Shown here piece after piece: positions 30,901 to 40,884 of a DNA stretch of 64,000 bases. Under the pieces are notes generated by a model. The model saw only the letters and a program-made list of their open reading frames with translations. It did no database searches and was not told where the DNA came from. The position numbers were made by a program, and so were the translations under genes. Every line of letters starts with the position of its first letter. Positions within the stretch are counted from its first letter, which is position 1. Source of the DNA: Planctomycetaceae bacterium (GTDB lineage: Bacteria; Planctomycetota; Phycisphaerae; UBA1845; UTPLA1); contig WYBU01000066.1 of the NCBI GenBank assembly GCA_011525745.1, positions 1-64,000 on the forward strand, in the 5' to 3' direction.

Positions 30901-33900
30901 TCACGGAAGCCTGTTCGATCCGAAGTTGCTGCCGTAAATGACGTACACCTCGCCTGCATCGGTGCGGCGCTGGTTCGGCTGCGGGGGATAAATGAAGTCG
31001 GCCCGCGGCAGCCCCAGAGCAATATCGGCAAATCCGTCGCCGTCCACGTCACCGATGGCGCCCACGTTGTCGATCGGCGCTTCATCGGCCGTACCGCGAA
31101 CATAGGGGCTGACAAAAATGACGCCGGGCAACTGCGCCGTTCCCACCGCCGACAGGTTGAAACTCTTGTTGGTCAGATGCGGCCCGCCGAAGACCAGATA
31201 GGCCACGCCGAGGCGATCTTCACCGTTGATGTTTCGCACTTCGCCCGGCGAAGCGATCAGGAAATCACCGTAGCCATCCTGGTTGAAGTCGCCGGCCGAC
31301 GAAACCGCCGCGCCCGCGCGTGCACCGATGGTGGCGCCGTAGAAGCGTACGCCCACGAGTTGCGCCGTGCCGACCTGCTCGGGGAAGAACACGCGCTCGC
31401 CGGTGATCGGGCGATTGCCGAATACGACGCCTGCGTACCCCGCGTCGGGATTGCCCAGAATGTCGTCGTCGAAGTTCGGCGAGCCGAAAATGATGTCCTC
31501 GACGCCGTCGCCATTGACGTCGCCGGCCGTGTCATGCACTTCGCCGAAGCGGTCGCCGTTGTGTGTGCCGTGAATCTCGACACGTGGTAGATTCTCAGTC
31601 GACAGGTCGGCGTCGCCGAACCCGCCAGCCGGCGTAAACAGTACGTAGAGCACGCCGTTGTCGATCAGACCGCTGCGGTCAGCATCGGGCGCGCCCGCAA
31701 GCACGTCGGTCGTACCGTCCTGATTAAACTGGCCGCCAGGCCGCGCGTTTCCGAAGCGATCGCCACCGGCCGCACCGAAGATGCTCACGAATACCGGCGT
31801 CGCAACAAGGCCACGCACACAAGTGTCGGGACAGAAGTAATGCGGCAACGAACGCACACCGTCGTTTGCCTGGCTGTAGTAAGTTTGTGAAATGAAGTTG
31901 CCGCCGATCCAGACGTCAACCCGACCCTGTCCGAAGTTATGGCCAGGTACAGACACCAGTAGCTCATCGATCAGGTCATTGTCGAACGAGGGCAGGCGCG
32001 ATACCGTCGCACCGTATTCGTTGTCCGACTGAATCGGTGGGGACAGGCCGCCACCGAACCACCCGCCCCGAAGGCGCAAACCAACCGGAACGCTCCCCCC
32101 GGCCTGTATGATGCCCTCATCATCGATCGCGAAATCCGGATCGAACTGGCCTGCCATTCCGGCGTCGAGGAACAACCGGAATACGAACCCGTCCCCATCG
32201 GCGGCGATGGTATGTCCTGCAGACGTATTCGCGGTGCCATCGTTTTCCTGATCGTTCGCGCCCGAGAGGATAATGACCATTCCCTGATCAATCGGACCCG
32301 ACTCGGAACCGCCGCGGAATATCACCATGTCGTCATTTCGCGGCGCAACACAGGAACGATTTGGATATCCCTCACCATACAGGGCGTTTCCATCACATGG
32401 ATCGTCATCGTGAAACTCATATGCGTCCGAAATGAACGGCAGGCCGAAAACAAAGTCATCCACGCCGTCGCCGGTCAAGTCCAGACGAGCGATCGACATT
32501 AATCCAGCCGAATTCGTATTGGGCAGATCGGGATCCTGCAACGCCGGCGGCGGCCGTGTGCTGCCGTGCGCCTGCGGCATGCCCATCGTAATGCCTCGGT
32601 AAAAGCTGCCAACGCTGTTGATCGAGATTGTGCCCCCGAACCGACCAACGTGTTGCGGCTGATAAGGCCCCAGGAAATTGTCGATTGCCGGATTGAACGG
32701 ACCGGCAATGAACGGTGGTGGCAGCGAAAAGTCGATCCGGTTCCCACTCGAATCCTGCTGATCCGGTCGACCGTTGCCATTCGTGTCGGGCGGGAACGGC
32801 GTCTTGCGCCGTCCGCGAATCAGGTAAGCGCCGCCCGCTTGAAAACGATTGCGCGGGCTGGCGAACCGCCCGCCGATCATGAAATCGTTAATCGAATCAT
32901 TATCCGTATCGCCCCCATCGAGAATCAAAGTGCCCAGCCGCTCATCCTGGCTGAATCCCTGAATCTGCGCGCCGGCCACCGTGCGGCCCACGTCGCGAAG
33001 ATCGACGAAGCCGGCCGCCAGACCCGTCACGGTCAGCCGACCGGTCGCGTAAACGTGCACCGGCGTGTTCTCGCCGTCGTCGATCGTCGCGCGGAAGAAA
33101 TAGGGCGCGCCATCCGGCCGCACGGGAATCTGCGAAAAGTCGATATCGAACATGTACAGCTTGTCGGCGGTCGGATCGGCCAGCGGATTGCCGCCCGGCG
33201 TCGACGGGAAGTTCCGCGGATTGGTGCGGATTTCGATGCTGTCGATATTGGCCGGCGGCTGGCCCGGCACATCGGGCGGAAGCACCGGGTCATCCGGCTT
33301 GCGCGGCGCCGACGGCAGGATGATGATGTTGGTGTTGGGGCCGAACGGATCGCCGGGGTTGTTTACGTCGTCATTCGTCGGGTTCAGGTCCTTGTCCAGC
33401 AGCAGCGTGATCTTGACCGGCGTGTCCTGGTCGCGGTAGCGATACCGCAGCGTCACCGTGTCGCCGCTCGACAGCCCCAGATTCGGCTCCGGCTCCAGAA
33501 AGATCAGCGCCGGCGGGTTGCTCAGGGGGTTGGTGCCGGTCGGAACGACCTGCACGGTTCCCAGTCCGGTCGCCGTGACCGCCGCGTTTACGCCGTCGTT
33601 GATCACGCCGAAAACGAAGTACGTCGAGGGCGTCACGCCCGTGGTATCCCACAGGATTTGACCCGTCCCGACGCCCGGCCCGACCATGATGTTGTCGCGC
33701 AGGACGATCTCATTCCCGTTGTTGGGCGTCTGGTCGCGATCCACGTAAATCCGGATCGTCGCGGCCGTCTCGCCGTCCTCACCCTCGTACCCGATCGTCA
33801 CCGGCTGGCCTGCGTCAACCGTGATGTTGGTCGTCGGCGACGTGATCTGAATGCGCGGCGGCCGATCGCCGCCGGGAACCGGCTGAGGGATGGGAAACAA

Positions 33901-33996
33901 CCCGTTACAGGCCGCCAGCACGGCCAGCATCGCGACACACAACCCCGCCGAAATCCCCCAGATTCGGTTGCACTTGATGACCCGCATGTAATTCAT
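30901..33996 (-). CDS. FG-GAP repeat lipoprotein, smaller paralogue
   Basis: A 1031-residue exported lipoprotein with lipobox LAVLAAC (Cys30). Two Ig-like segments (PPRIQITSPTTN, PPALIFLEPEPN) precede FG-GAP motifs such as GDTDNDSINDFMIGGRFA, LDLTGDGVDDFVFGLPF, GDVNGDGVEDIIFGSPN, GDFNQDGYGDFLIASPG and GDVDGDGFADIALGLPRAD. It ends AGEVYVIYGSNFGSNRLP, closely matching the end of its neighbour (AGLSYVVYGNKLGLN), which shows recent common origin. AAAGG precedes the ATG. Only 51 nt separate its stop from the larger paralogue, so they are probably co-transcribed. Confidence 0.87.
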   Translation of the reverse strand: MNYMRVIKCNRIWGISAGLCVAMLAVLAACNGLFPIPQPVPGGDRPPRIQITSPTTNITVDAGQPVTIGYEGEDGETAATIRIYVDRDQTPNNGNEIVLRDNIMVGPGVGTGQILWDTTGVTPSTYFVFGVINDGVNAAVTATGLGTVQVVPTGTNPLSNPPALIFLEPEPNLGLSSGDTVTLRYRYRDQDTPVKITLLLDKDLNPTNDDVNNPGDPFGPNTNIIILPSAPRKPDDPVLPPDVPGQPPANIDSIEIRTNPRNFPSTPGGNPLADPTADKLYMFDIDFSQIPVRPDGAPYFFRATIDDGENTPVHVYATGRLTVTGLAAGFVDLRDVGRTVAGAQIQGFSQDERLGTLILDGGDTDNDSINDFMIGGRFASPRNRFQAGGAYLIRGRRKTPFPPDTNGNGRPDQQDSSGNRIDFSLPPPFIAGPFNPAIDNFLGPYQPQHVGRFGGTISINSVGSFYRGITMGMPQAHGSTRPPPALQDPDLPNTNSAGLMSIARLDLTGDGVDDFVFGLPFISDAYEFHDDDPCDGNALYGEGYPNRSCVAPRNDDMVIFRGGSESGPIDQGMVIILSGANDQENDGTANTSAGHTIAADGDGFVFRLFLDAGMAGQFDPDFAIDDEGIIQAGGSVPVGLRLRGGWFGGGLSPPIQSDNEYGATVSRLPSFDNDLIDELLVSVPGHNFGQGRVDVWIGGNFISQTYYSQANDGVRSLPHYFCPDTCVRGLVATPVFVSIFGAAGGDRFGNARPGGQFNQDGTTDVLAGAPDADRSGLIDNGVLYVLFTPAGGFGDADLSTENLPRVEIHGTHNGDRFGEVHDTAGDVNGDGVEDIIFGSPNFDDDILGNPDAGYAGVVFGNRPITGERVFFPEQVGTAQLVGVRFYGATIGARAGAAVSSAGDFNQDGYGDFLIASPGEVRNINGEDRLGVAYLVFGGPHLTNKSFNLSAVGTAQLPGVIFVSPYVRGTADEAPIDNVGAIGDVDGDGFADIALGLPRADFIYPPQPNQRRTDAGEVYVIYGSNFGSNRLP

Positions 33997-34778
33997 GGAA
34001 TGCCTTTCATCGCGTCGAAGCGCTGGACCGGACGCACAGTTACCGTTGCTCGTCCGAATGAAATCCCCAACTGTAGGTTCCGGCGTGTCGCTTCACTTCG
34101 GTCGCCCGATCCGCATCGGGTGGGGTATGCAGTAGCGGTCGTCTCCTCCAAGCGGGGTGGGTGGCACGCTTTGCCGCCAACGGCAGGTTGCGGCGTGTCC
34201 GCCGCAATTTTTCAGGACGCGCACCAACTATCGTCGGCAGGTGGAGACGATGCCTGCCGCTCGATTATATCACCGCCCCGGTCCGATGCCAGTGCAAATC
34301 GGGCCGGCAAGCAAGCGATTCGGTGCGGTTTTTCGGCGCGCCTGCGTGACCCTCCGACCGTAGCCAGTCCGCCAGCAGGACGCATTCTCCCATGCTTCGA
34401 CATGCTACCCGACGCGACTGAAGCCGTCAAGCGTTTTTTCCTACGATCTTCCCCACGCCCCAACTCCCCGTCCCCTTTTCAGCATTGCCGAGCAAGCCCG
34501 GGCCTGGCGTCTCGGGCGATTGGGGCGTCCCCCCGCCCTGCTCAGCCGTGATTGCGTTTCTTCCACCATTCCATTCAGTCCTCGCCCTGCCTTACAGCTT
34601 TCGCCCATCGGTTTTCGACTTTCGATCCTGCCCCAACGCAACGACGCTATTGTCCCATCCCGCTTCTGCGGTTCCCTGTTCCCTGTTCCGTTGTTTCACT
34701 TCCCGGCATCTCGACGTTTCGACTATCGACTTTCGACTTTCCCTTCGTCGCCTACAATGCCAACCGGAGGCCGGACCC
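33997..34778. other. 782-nt divergent region with TCGACTTT-type repeats
   Basis: The region between the FG-GAP operon and the radical SAM gene has no supported gene. Positions 34605-34625 and 34707-34745 contain short iterated TCGACTTT/TCGACTAT motifs resembling the inverted repeats that bracket the four-helix-bundle gene at 43.3-43.9 kb. T/C-rich tracts and CCCTGTTCCCTGTTCC occur at 34673-34690. It may carry the remnant of such an element. Confidence 0.45.
34753..34758 (+). promoter_or_regulatory. TACAAT -10-like box of the radical SAM gene
   Basis: TACAAT lies 20 nt before the ATG; GGAGG (34766-34770) falls between them with an 8-nt spacer. No convincing -35 box is seen. Confidence 0.35.
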
Positions 34779-36641
34779 ATGACATCGCACCCGTCTCTGT
34801 CCGATCGCGTCAGCCGCGAACTGCTTCCCGCCGTTGCCACACCCGGACAGTACATCGGCCGCGAAATCAACCAGCTCGTTCGCGATGGCGACTGGCCGGC
34901 GGCCGACGTGCGCGTCGTAGTGGCCTTCCCCGACACATACACCATCGGCATGTCCCACCTGGGCTGCCAGATTCTCTACTGGTTGTGCAACCACACGCCC
35001 GGCGTCTGCGCCGAGCGCGTTTATTGCCCCTGGATCGACGCCGAGCGCCGCATGCGCGACCGCGGCATCCCGCTGTTCACCTGGGACACGCGCCAACCCG
35101 CCGCACAGGCCGACATCTTCGCCGTCTCGCTGCAATACGAGATGGGGTTCACCAACCTGCTGACGCTGCTCGATCTTGCGGACATCCCGCTCCGCGCCGC
35201 CGACCGCGACGACCGGCATCCGCTCGTCATCGCCGGCGGGCCGCAGGCCGACAACCCCGAACCAGTCGCCGACTTCCTCGATCTGGTCGTCATCGGCGAC
35301 GGCGAGGAAAGCATGTCGGCCATCCTCGCGCTCTACAAAGAGTTGAAGTCCGCCGGCGTGCGCCGCCGCGACATGATTCCGATCATGGCCGAGCGCTTCC
35401 CCTGGGTTTACGCGCCCTCGCTGTACGACGTGACCTACAACGACGACGGCACGATCCGAAGCTGCCGGCCGACCAGCGACCGCCTGCCCGCCACGATTCA
35501 TCGCTGCCAGACGCCCGACTTCGAGAACGCCCCGTTCCCGCTTCGCCCCCTGCTGCCCTACGTCGAAGTGGTCCACGACCGCATCGGCATCGAGATCATG
35601 CGCGGCTGCCCGCAGCGCTGCCGCTTCTGCCACGCCGGCTACACCAAGCGGCCGGTCGGCGTGCGCAGCGTCGAGCGCATCATGCGGATGCTCGAAGAGA
35701 TGTACCGCGCCACGGGCCACCACGAGATCGGGCTTTTGAGCCTGTCGACGGCCGACTATCCGCATCTGCGCGAGCTGGCCGACCGGGTCAACGCGCGGTT
35801 CGGCCCGCGCGGCGTCAACATCTCGATGCCCTCGCTGCGGATCGACAAGATGCTCCAGAACATCCCATGGATGGCCAACCAGGTTCGCAAGAGCGGCCTG
35901 ACGATCGCGGCCGAAGCCGCCCGCACCGAGATGCGCGAGGCCATCCGCAAGAAAGTCACCGACAACAACCTGTTCGACGCGATGCGCGAGATATACGCGG
36001 GTGGCTGGCGGCGCGTGAAGGTCTATTTCATGGTCGGCTTCCCCGGCGAAAGCGAAGACGACGTCGCCGGCATCTGGGACCTGTCGCTGCGCATGAGCGA
36101 GGCGCGGCGCGACATCGGCAAAGGCCCGGCCGACATCACCGCTTCGGTCAGCTTCCTGGTGCCCAAGCCCTACACGCCGTTCCAATGGGCGGCCCAGCCG
36201 CGGATTGAGTATTTTCAGAACGCCCGGCGGCTGCTGGCGCGGCTGTCGAAGGGCGGCGACTCGCGCGCGGCGCGGCAGCTTGCGAAACACGTGCGCGTCA
36301 AGACGCACGACCCGGCCCGCTCGATTCTGGAAGCGGTCTTCGCGCGCGGCGACCGGCGCCTGTCCGCGGCCATCGAGCGGGCGTGGCGGCTGGGAGCGCG
36401 ATTCGACGGCTGGGACGAGACGTTTGATTTCTCGATCTGGACGCGGGCGCTCGCCGAAACCGGCATCGACGCCGACTGGTACGCACACCGCGAGCGCGGC
36501 TACGACGAGGTGCTGCCCTGGGACCACATCCACGGCGGCCCCGACCGCGATTACCTGGAGCACCAGTACGACGACGTCTACGTGAAACTCAACCGCCCCG
36601 CTCCCGCCGCCGGGACGATCCCGCTGCCGCTGGCAGTGTGA
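34779..36641 (+). CDS. TIGR03960-type B12-binding-domain radical SAM protein
   Basis: A 620-residue cytoplasmic protein. The N-terminal half resembles a cobalamin-binding Rossmann region (VVVAFPDTYTIGMSHLGCQ, PLVIAGGPQADNPEP, VIGDGEES). The radical SAM core has CPQRCRFCHAG with cluster ligands Cys277, Cys281 and Cys284, then SLSTADYPHL and YFMVGFPGESEDD. This order matches the TIGR03960 family, which often sits beside or is fused to a DUF2344 protein; no DUF2344 gene is next to it here. The reaction is unknown. GGAGG at an 8-nt spacing fixes the start. Confidence 0.9.
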   Translation: MTSHPSLSDRVSRELLPAVATPGQYIGREINQLVRDGDWPAADVRVVVAFPDTYTIGMSHLGCQILYWLCNHTPGVCAERVYCPWIDAERRMRDRGIPLFTWDTRQPAAQADIFAVSLQYEMGFTNLLTLLDLADIPLRAADRDDRHPLVIAGGPQADNPEPVADFLDLVVIGDGEESMSAILALYKELKSAGVRRRDMIPIMAERFPWVYAPSLYDVTYNDDGTIRSCRPTSDRLPATIHRCQTPDFENAPFPLRPLLPYVEVVHDRIGIEIMRGCPQRCRFCHAGYTKRPVGVRSVERIMRMLEEMYRATGHHEIGLLSLSTADYPHLRELADRVNARFGPRGVNISMPSLRIDKMLQNIPWMANQVRKSGLTIAAEAARTEMREAIRKKVTDNNLFDAMREIYAGGWRRVKVYFMVGFPGESEDDVAGIWDLSLRMSEARRDIGKGPADITASVSFLVPKPYTPFQWAAQPRIEYFQNARRLLARLSKGGDSRAARQLAKHVRVKTHDPARSILEAVFARGDRRLSAAIERAWRLGARFDGWDETFDFSIWTRALAETGIDADWYAHRERGYDEVLPWDHIHGGPDRDYLEHQYDDVYVKLNRPAPAAGTIPLPLAV

Positions 36642-36711
36642 ACCCCCTGTCGCACAGCCGCCCTCGGATTGCGAAGACAGAACGCTTGCTTACGTGCGCG
36701 TCTCGTCGCGC

Positions 36712-36796
36712 GTGGCACGGGATTGCAGCCCCTGTACCGTCAACGCCTTCGCCGCGTTGCCCGACGCTCCCTCACGGTCGCGGTTCGAATCGAGCC
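36712..36796. repeat. Shared intergenic module with family-3 arm (copy a)
   Basis: The stretch from GTGGCACGGGATTGCAGCCC through TCAACGCCTTCGCCGCGTTG to CTCCCTCACGGTCGCGGTTCG recurs with few changes at 40885-40966. The last part is a family-3 arm. Both copies lie just beyond the stop codon of a gene. The gap 36642-36900 holds nothing else recognisable. Confidence 0.65.
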
Positions 36797-36900
36797 GTGT
36801 GGCGCGGGCGACAGCCCGTGGCACGCGGATACTGCAACAGTTTGCGGCGGCGGCGCTTCATTCGCAGTAGAGGGCGGCTTTGCCACATGGCCCACGCGCG

Positions 36901-37929
36901 TCACCGAGTCGCCCCGCTCTCCAGCCCCAGCGACGGACGCGGAACCGCGACGCGCAGCGTGCGCCGGAACCACTTGCCGTTGGCGATGCGCACGCGTGCG
37001 ACGACGGTATATGTGCCGTCCTCGGCGTACTCATGTACCTGCGACAGTCCGGCGGCCTCGGCGCCATCGCCAAAACTCCACCGCGCATCGGTCGCCTCCG
37101 GCGCCGCGCGGATCGAAAAACTCACGGCCCGCGGATTGCGATAATCGGACGGCGCCGCACTGACGCGAATCCACGGCCGCGTGTCAGCCAGTTCCTTGAA
37201 ATAATCCCACGCCAGCGACGGCGGCAGACGGCGGTGATAGCCGGTCACCTGGTACTCATCGACGTACATGCCGTGATCGCGCAGCCATGCGATGGCCGCC
37301 TCGGACTGTTCGCGGATGAGATCCGACAGCCCGTAATACACGTACACCTGCTGCCACGGATCGAGGTTTGCCGACGCGTCGTTCATGTAGCGGGCGTCGA
37401 AGTTGCCCTGGCGGATGCCCAGGGCGCGGAAAATATCCGGATGGCGCAAACCCGTGTGCAGCACGGCGTACGCCCCGGCCGACCAGCCGTGCAGGAAAAT
37501 GCGCTCCGGCGCGACGTTGTAGGCGGCCTGCACCGCGGCGACGACGCCGAGAATGGTGCGCTCGTCCTGTCGCTGGCGGCGAAGCTGCTCATCGGGATCG
37601 GGCGGAAAGTCGCCGCGCGTACCGACGAGGCGCGGCGCGGCGATGATGATGCCGCGCTGCTCGGCGAAGCCGGCCCACTCTTTCATTTCGAGCCAGGCCG
37701 AGTCGTATGGATTCGTGCCGTGACACAGCACGATCAGCGGCCACGGCCGCTCGGGCGAATAGCGCGACGGTACATAAAGATAGTACTTCGCCTGCGTGTC
37801 GCGGACGGTGAACTCCTGCACCGGCGCAGCGGTCGGCAGCGGCTGCGTCGACGGGCAGCCGGCCAGCAGCGGCAGCATCAACGTGCAAATCAGGGCCCGC
37901 CGCGCAAGCCGCGCAATCGGCGCCGACAC
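36901..37929 (-). CDS. Lipoprotein alpha/beta-hydrolase (esterase-like) with C-terminal PKD-like domain
   Basis: A 342-residue protein. Starting at GTG it opens with a lipoprotein signal (LPLLAGC, Cys25). The hydrolase region has an oxyanion-type LIVLCHGTNPY and the nucleophile elbow GWSAG (LHGWSAGAYAVL), as in PHB-depolymerase/feruloyl-esterase-like enzymes. The last 90 residues resemble a PKD/Ig-like domain (WSFGDGAEAAGLSQVHEYAEDGTYTV contains the usual GDG and Y-D-G-T-Y pattern). The start is uncertain: the frame is open to an ATG at 38022, but the intervening codons are a family-2 repeat (KTAALALAARIRP). Confidence 0.82.
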   Translation of the reverse strand: MSAPIARLARRALICTLMLPLLAGCPSTQPLPTAAPVQEFTVRDTQAKYYLYVPSRYSPERPWPLIVLCHGTNPYDSAWLEMKEWAGFAEQRGIIIAAPRLVGTRGDFPPDPDEQLRRQRQDERTILGVVAAVQAAYNVAPERIFLHGWSAGAYAVLHTGLRHPDIFRALGIRQGNFDARYMNDASANLDPWQQVYVYYGLSDLIREQSEAAIAWLRDHGMYVDEYQVTGYHRRLPPSLAWDYFKELADTRPWIRVSAAPSDYRNPRAVSFSIRAAPEATDARWSFGDGAEAAGLSQVHEYAEDGTYTVVARVRIANGKWFRRTLRVAVPRPSLGLESGATR

Positions 37930-38283
37930 GACGGCCAAGCCCCGCGGACGAATCCGGGCCGCAAGCGCCAGCGCTGCGGTTTTCCGTGTGATCAGTGGGA
38001 TACTCTCTTGTGTTCGTGGCATCAGTCCAGGCAACTCGTGATGCGGCGCGATGCACTCTCCGTGATGGCCCATCCCGTCACTCCCGCCAAGGCGCGAATT
38101 CAGCGGCTCGCGTCATCGCGGCGATCGTCCGACTCCGGAACCGGAGCACCGCCTGCGCGGGGGAAACAGCGTTTGGCCCTCAGCGCGGTGTCGTCTGCCG
38201 CCAGTCGACCCCGGCGATTGCGCTTTGGGCTTCTGATTAACTACAGCACCCGCGCGCGGTCGCGCACGTCACCGCGCCGTTGC
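37930..38283. other. Intergenic region with partial family-2 arm
   Basis: This 354-nt gap contains a family-2 arm at 37952-37980 (ATCCGGGCCGCAAGCGCCAG) just upstream of the esterase start. There is no second arm and no supported gene. If translation began at 38022 the arm would be coding. Confidence 0.5.
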
Positions 38284-39687
38284 TCACGCGAGCGGCCGGC
38301 CGATCATGTCCGGCGGCACGGGCTGGCCCATCATCTTCAGCACCGTGGGCGCCACGTCGTAAAGCGTCGGCGTGTCGACACGTCCGCGCGGCGGCAGGGA
38401 CGGATGCGCCAGGATGTACATACCCTGCTGCGCATGGTTGGCGTCGTCCGGTCCGGTGTCGTTCTCGAACGTGTAGATGCTCGGATTACCCACCATGCCC
38501 ACGCTGCGCCAGTGCAGATCGCCGAAGATCACGACCAGATCGGGCGGCACGCGGTTCGACTTCTGGTACAACGCCTCGGGCTTGTATGCGCGCGTGCCGA
38601 TGGGCCGGCCCTTGTGATCGGGCAGGGCTTCGAGCCGGGCGATCAGATCGTCGCGCACCTTGTCAAACTCGTTCGGCGGAATGATCCCGTTCGGCTCGCG
38701 TCCCTTGACGTTCAAAAAGCAGCGGCCGTAGTACCCGCCGTCGCCCCAGGCGCGCGTGGCGGTCCAGTCGATCAGATCCTTCTTGATGATCTCGTCCCAC
38801 TTTGTCGGCTTCGTCACCGGTTGCTTCAGCTTGAGGAAGCCCTCGCGTATCAGCCAGTCGTTGAAGCAGATACCGCCGTCCATCCGCTTGGCGCCGTGAT
38901 CCGAAACGACCATGACGGCCGTCGACTTTCGATCGATCAGCCCCAGCAGCTCGCCCACGAGTTTGTCGATGTGAACGTAATAGTCGTGAATCGCGTCGGC
39001 GAACGGGCTGTTCGGCTCGTAGCGGTGATGATCCTTGTCCATGTACTGCCAGAAGCCGTGATGGATGCGATCGGTGCCCATCTCGACCATCCAGAACAGG
39101 TCCCACGGCTCGCTCGTGATGAGGTGCTTCACCAGCGCAAAGCGCTTGTTGGTCATGTCGTAGATTTGATCGAGCAGCCACTGCTTGTTGTCGGTGCGAA
39201 AGCCCTTGACGTCGACCATGTACTCGCCGACCAACTCGGCGATCTGTTGCTTCAGCTCCGGCGGATGCGTGTATTCGTCGTTGATCGAGGGGGTCAAAAA
39301 GCACGTGACCATCTTGCCGTTGACCGGCCGCGTGATCGGAAACGTGCCGGGCACGCCGACGACGATGCAGCGCTTGCCGCGATCGGAGAGCATCTCCCAC
39401 AGGCGCGGTTCCTTGACGGCCGTTGAGAATGCGATCGACAAACCGTCGTACGTGTGGTCCTTGCGATTGCGAAAGCCGTAGATGCCCAGCGTGCCGGGAT
39501 CCTTGCTCGAAGCCATGCACGACCAGGCCGGAACCGTGATCGGCGGGATGCAGCTCGTCAGATGGCCGAACGTGCCTTCCTGACACAGGCGCGTGAGGTT
39601 GGGCAGATCCGCCTTCCAGCGGCCGAAGACGAGCGACGGCTCGAAACAATCCAGACCGATAATGGCGACGCGTTGAATCGAACTCAC
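38284..39687 (-). CDS. Alkaline-phosphatase-superfamily phosphodiesterase/nucleotide pyrophosphatase
   Basis: A 467-residue member of the type I phosphodiesterase/nucleotide pyrophosphatase group. Metal-site features are visible: the first Asp in VAIIGLDCFEP, the nucleophile region PPITVPAWSCMASSKDPG, DRIHHGFW, and VVSDHGAKRMDGG with the Asp/His pair. No signal peptide is seen. It starts at GTG, with GGAGGG 8 nt upstream; a longer frame to 39759 lacks a ribosome site. Proteins of this group in similar genomes act on nucleotides or lipid-linked phosphates; the substrate here is unknown. A sugar epimerase gene lies upstream on the same strand. Confidence 0.9.
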   Translation of the reverse strand: MSSIQRVAIIGLDCFEPSLVFGRWKADLPNLTRLCQEGTFGHLTSCIPPITVPAWSCMASSKDPGTLGIYGFRNRKDHTYDGLSIAFSTAVKEPRLWEMLSDRGKRCIVVGVPGTFPITRPVNGKMVTCFLTPSINDEYTHPPELKQQIAELVGEYMVDVKGFRTDNKQWLLDQIYDMTNKRFALVKHLITSEPWDLFWMVEMGTDRIHHGFWQYMDKDHHRYEPNSPFADAIHDYYVHIDKLVGELLGLIDRKSTAVMVVSDHGAKRMDGGICFNDWLIREGFLKLKQPVTKPTKWDEIIKKDLIDWTATRAWGDGGYYGRCFLNVKGREPNGIIPPNEFDKVRDDLIARLEALPDHKGRPIGTRAYKPEALYQKSNRVPPDLVVIFGDLHWRSVGMVGNPSIYTFENDTGPDDANHAQQGMYILAHPSLPPRGRVDTPTLYDVAPTVLKMMGQPVPPDMIGRPLA

Positions 39688-39804
39688 AGGGCAGCCCTCC
39701 CGCGCGCGGACGATGCCGCCGACAGAGCCGGCTTCCCATGCCGGCCTCCGCGGGCACATCGAACGAGTTCATGCTACGGGAGGCCGGCGGCAGTGTCGAG
39801 CGGT

Positions 39805-40752
39805 TCAGGTGCTGCGCAGCCACGCGACAAAACGCTCCAGCCCGACTTCGATGGGCGTCCGCGGCTCGTAACCCAGCTCGGCGCAGGCCCGCGAGACGTC
39901 GGCAAACGTGCGCAGCACGTCGCCCGGCTGCATCGGCTGGCGGTCGATGATCGCCTTCTTGCCCAGCGCCGTTTCCAACGCCGCGATCAGATCGCTCAGC
40001 GAAATCGGCCGCGACTCACCCAGGTTGTAAATGCGATAGCCGGCGCAGCGATCCAGCGCCCGCAGCACGCCGTCGACGATGTCGTCGATGTACGTGTAGT
40101 CGCGGCTCGTGCTGCCGTCGCCGAAAACCGGAATCGGCCGGCCGGCCTCGATCAGGCGGGCGAACTTGTGAATCGCCAGGTCCGGACGCTGCCGCGGGCC
40201 GTATACGGTGAAGAAGCGCAGACAGGTGATCGGCAGTTGATACAGGTGGTAATACGTGTGACACAGCAGCTCGCCGGCCTTTTTCGTCGCCGCGTATGGC
40301 GAAATCGGATGGTCGACGTTGTCGGCCTCGCTGAAGGGCACCTTCTCGTTGTTGCCATAGACGCTGCTGCTGCCGGCGAAGAGGAACCGCTTCACCGCGT
40401 GTTTGCGCGCGGCTTCGAGCAGTACGGCCGTGCCGCGCACGTTGACGTCCTGGTACAGCAGCGGCTTCTCAATCGAAGGTCGCACGCCGGCCCGGGCGGC
40501 CAGGTGAATGACCGCCGCCGGGCGATGGTCGTTGTGCAGGCGGTCGATCAGCTCGGCGTCCCGAATGTCGCCCTCGATCAGGACAAAGCCGAGCCGCGCC
40601 AGGCAGGCGGCGACGTTGCGCCGCTTGACGCTCGGCTCGTAGAACTCGTCGAAGTTGTCCAGCGCGATTACCGGCGTACCGCGCGCCAACAACGCCTCGC
40701 ACACGTGCGAACCGATGAACCCCGCGCCGCCGGTAACGAGAACGCCATCCAT
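39805..40752 (-). CDS. NAD-dependent nucleotide-sugar epimerase (UDP-glucuronate 4-epimerase-like)
   Basis: A 315-residue extended short-chain dehydrogenase. The NAD-binding TGGAGFIGS (7-15), Ser129 in AGSSSVYG and the catalytic pair Tyr153/Lys157 in YAATKK are present. RFFTVYGPRQRPDLAIHKF and VFGDGSTSRDYTYIDD resemble UDP-glucuronate 4-epimerases. It probably makes an activated uronic acid or related sugar for surface polysaccharide. GAGGT lies about 6 nt before the ATG. The gene lies 117 nt upstream of the phosphodiesterase gene and could be co-transcribed. Confidence 0.92.
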   Translation of the reverse strand: MDGVLVTGGAGFIGSHVCEALLARGTPVIALDNFDEFYEPSVKRRNVAACLARLGFVLIEGDIRDAELIDRLHNDHRPAAVIHLAARAGVRPSIEKPLLYQDVNVRGTAVLLEAARKHAVKRFLFAGSSSVYGNNEKVPFSEADNVDHPISPYAATKKAGELLCHTYYHLYQLPITCLRFFTVYGPRQRPDLAIHKFARLIEAGRPIPVFGDGSTSRDYTYIDDIVDGVLRALDRCAGYRIYNLGESRPISLSDLIAALETALGKKAIIDRQPMQPGDVLRTFADVSRACAELGYEPRTPIEVGLERFVAWLRST

Positions 40753-40779
40753 GCACGGACCTCATGAAATTCCATGTAG

Positions 40780-40852
40780 CAGAGCCGCCCCCGCTGTGAA
40801 TGGGGCACAGCCGCCCCCGGCCGTGAATAGGGCACAGCCGCCCCCGGCTGTG
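40780..40852. repeat. Tandem CACAGCCG/CGGCTGTG hairpins
   Basis: Three iterations of a small palindromic unit, AGCCGCCCCCGCTGTGAA, GGCACAGCCGCCCCCGGCC and GGCACAGCCGCCCCCGGCTG, lie just upstream of the epimerase start. Related single hairpins occur at 277-296, 18863-18882 and 36650-36664. Confidence 0.7.
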
Positions 40853-40884
40853 TCCGGGTGGTACGGGCGTCCCGCCCGTCCCCG

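Noticed and set aside
34040-34440. Possible cobalamin riboswitch upstream of the B12-type radical SAM gene
   Set aside because: I looked for the conserved B12-box and its supporting helices and did not find a convincing set; the stretch is only GC-rich with scattered hairpins.
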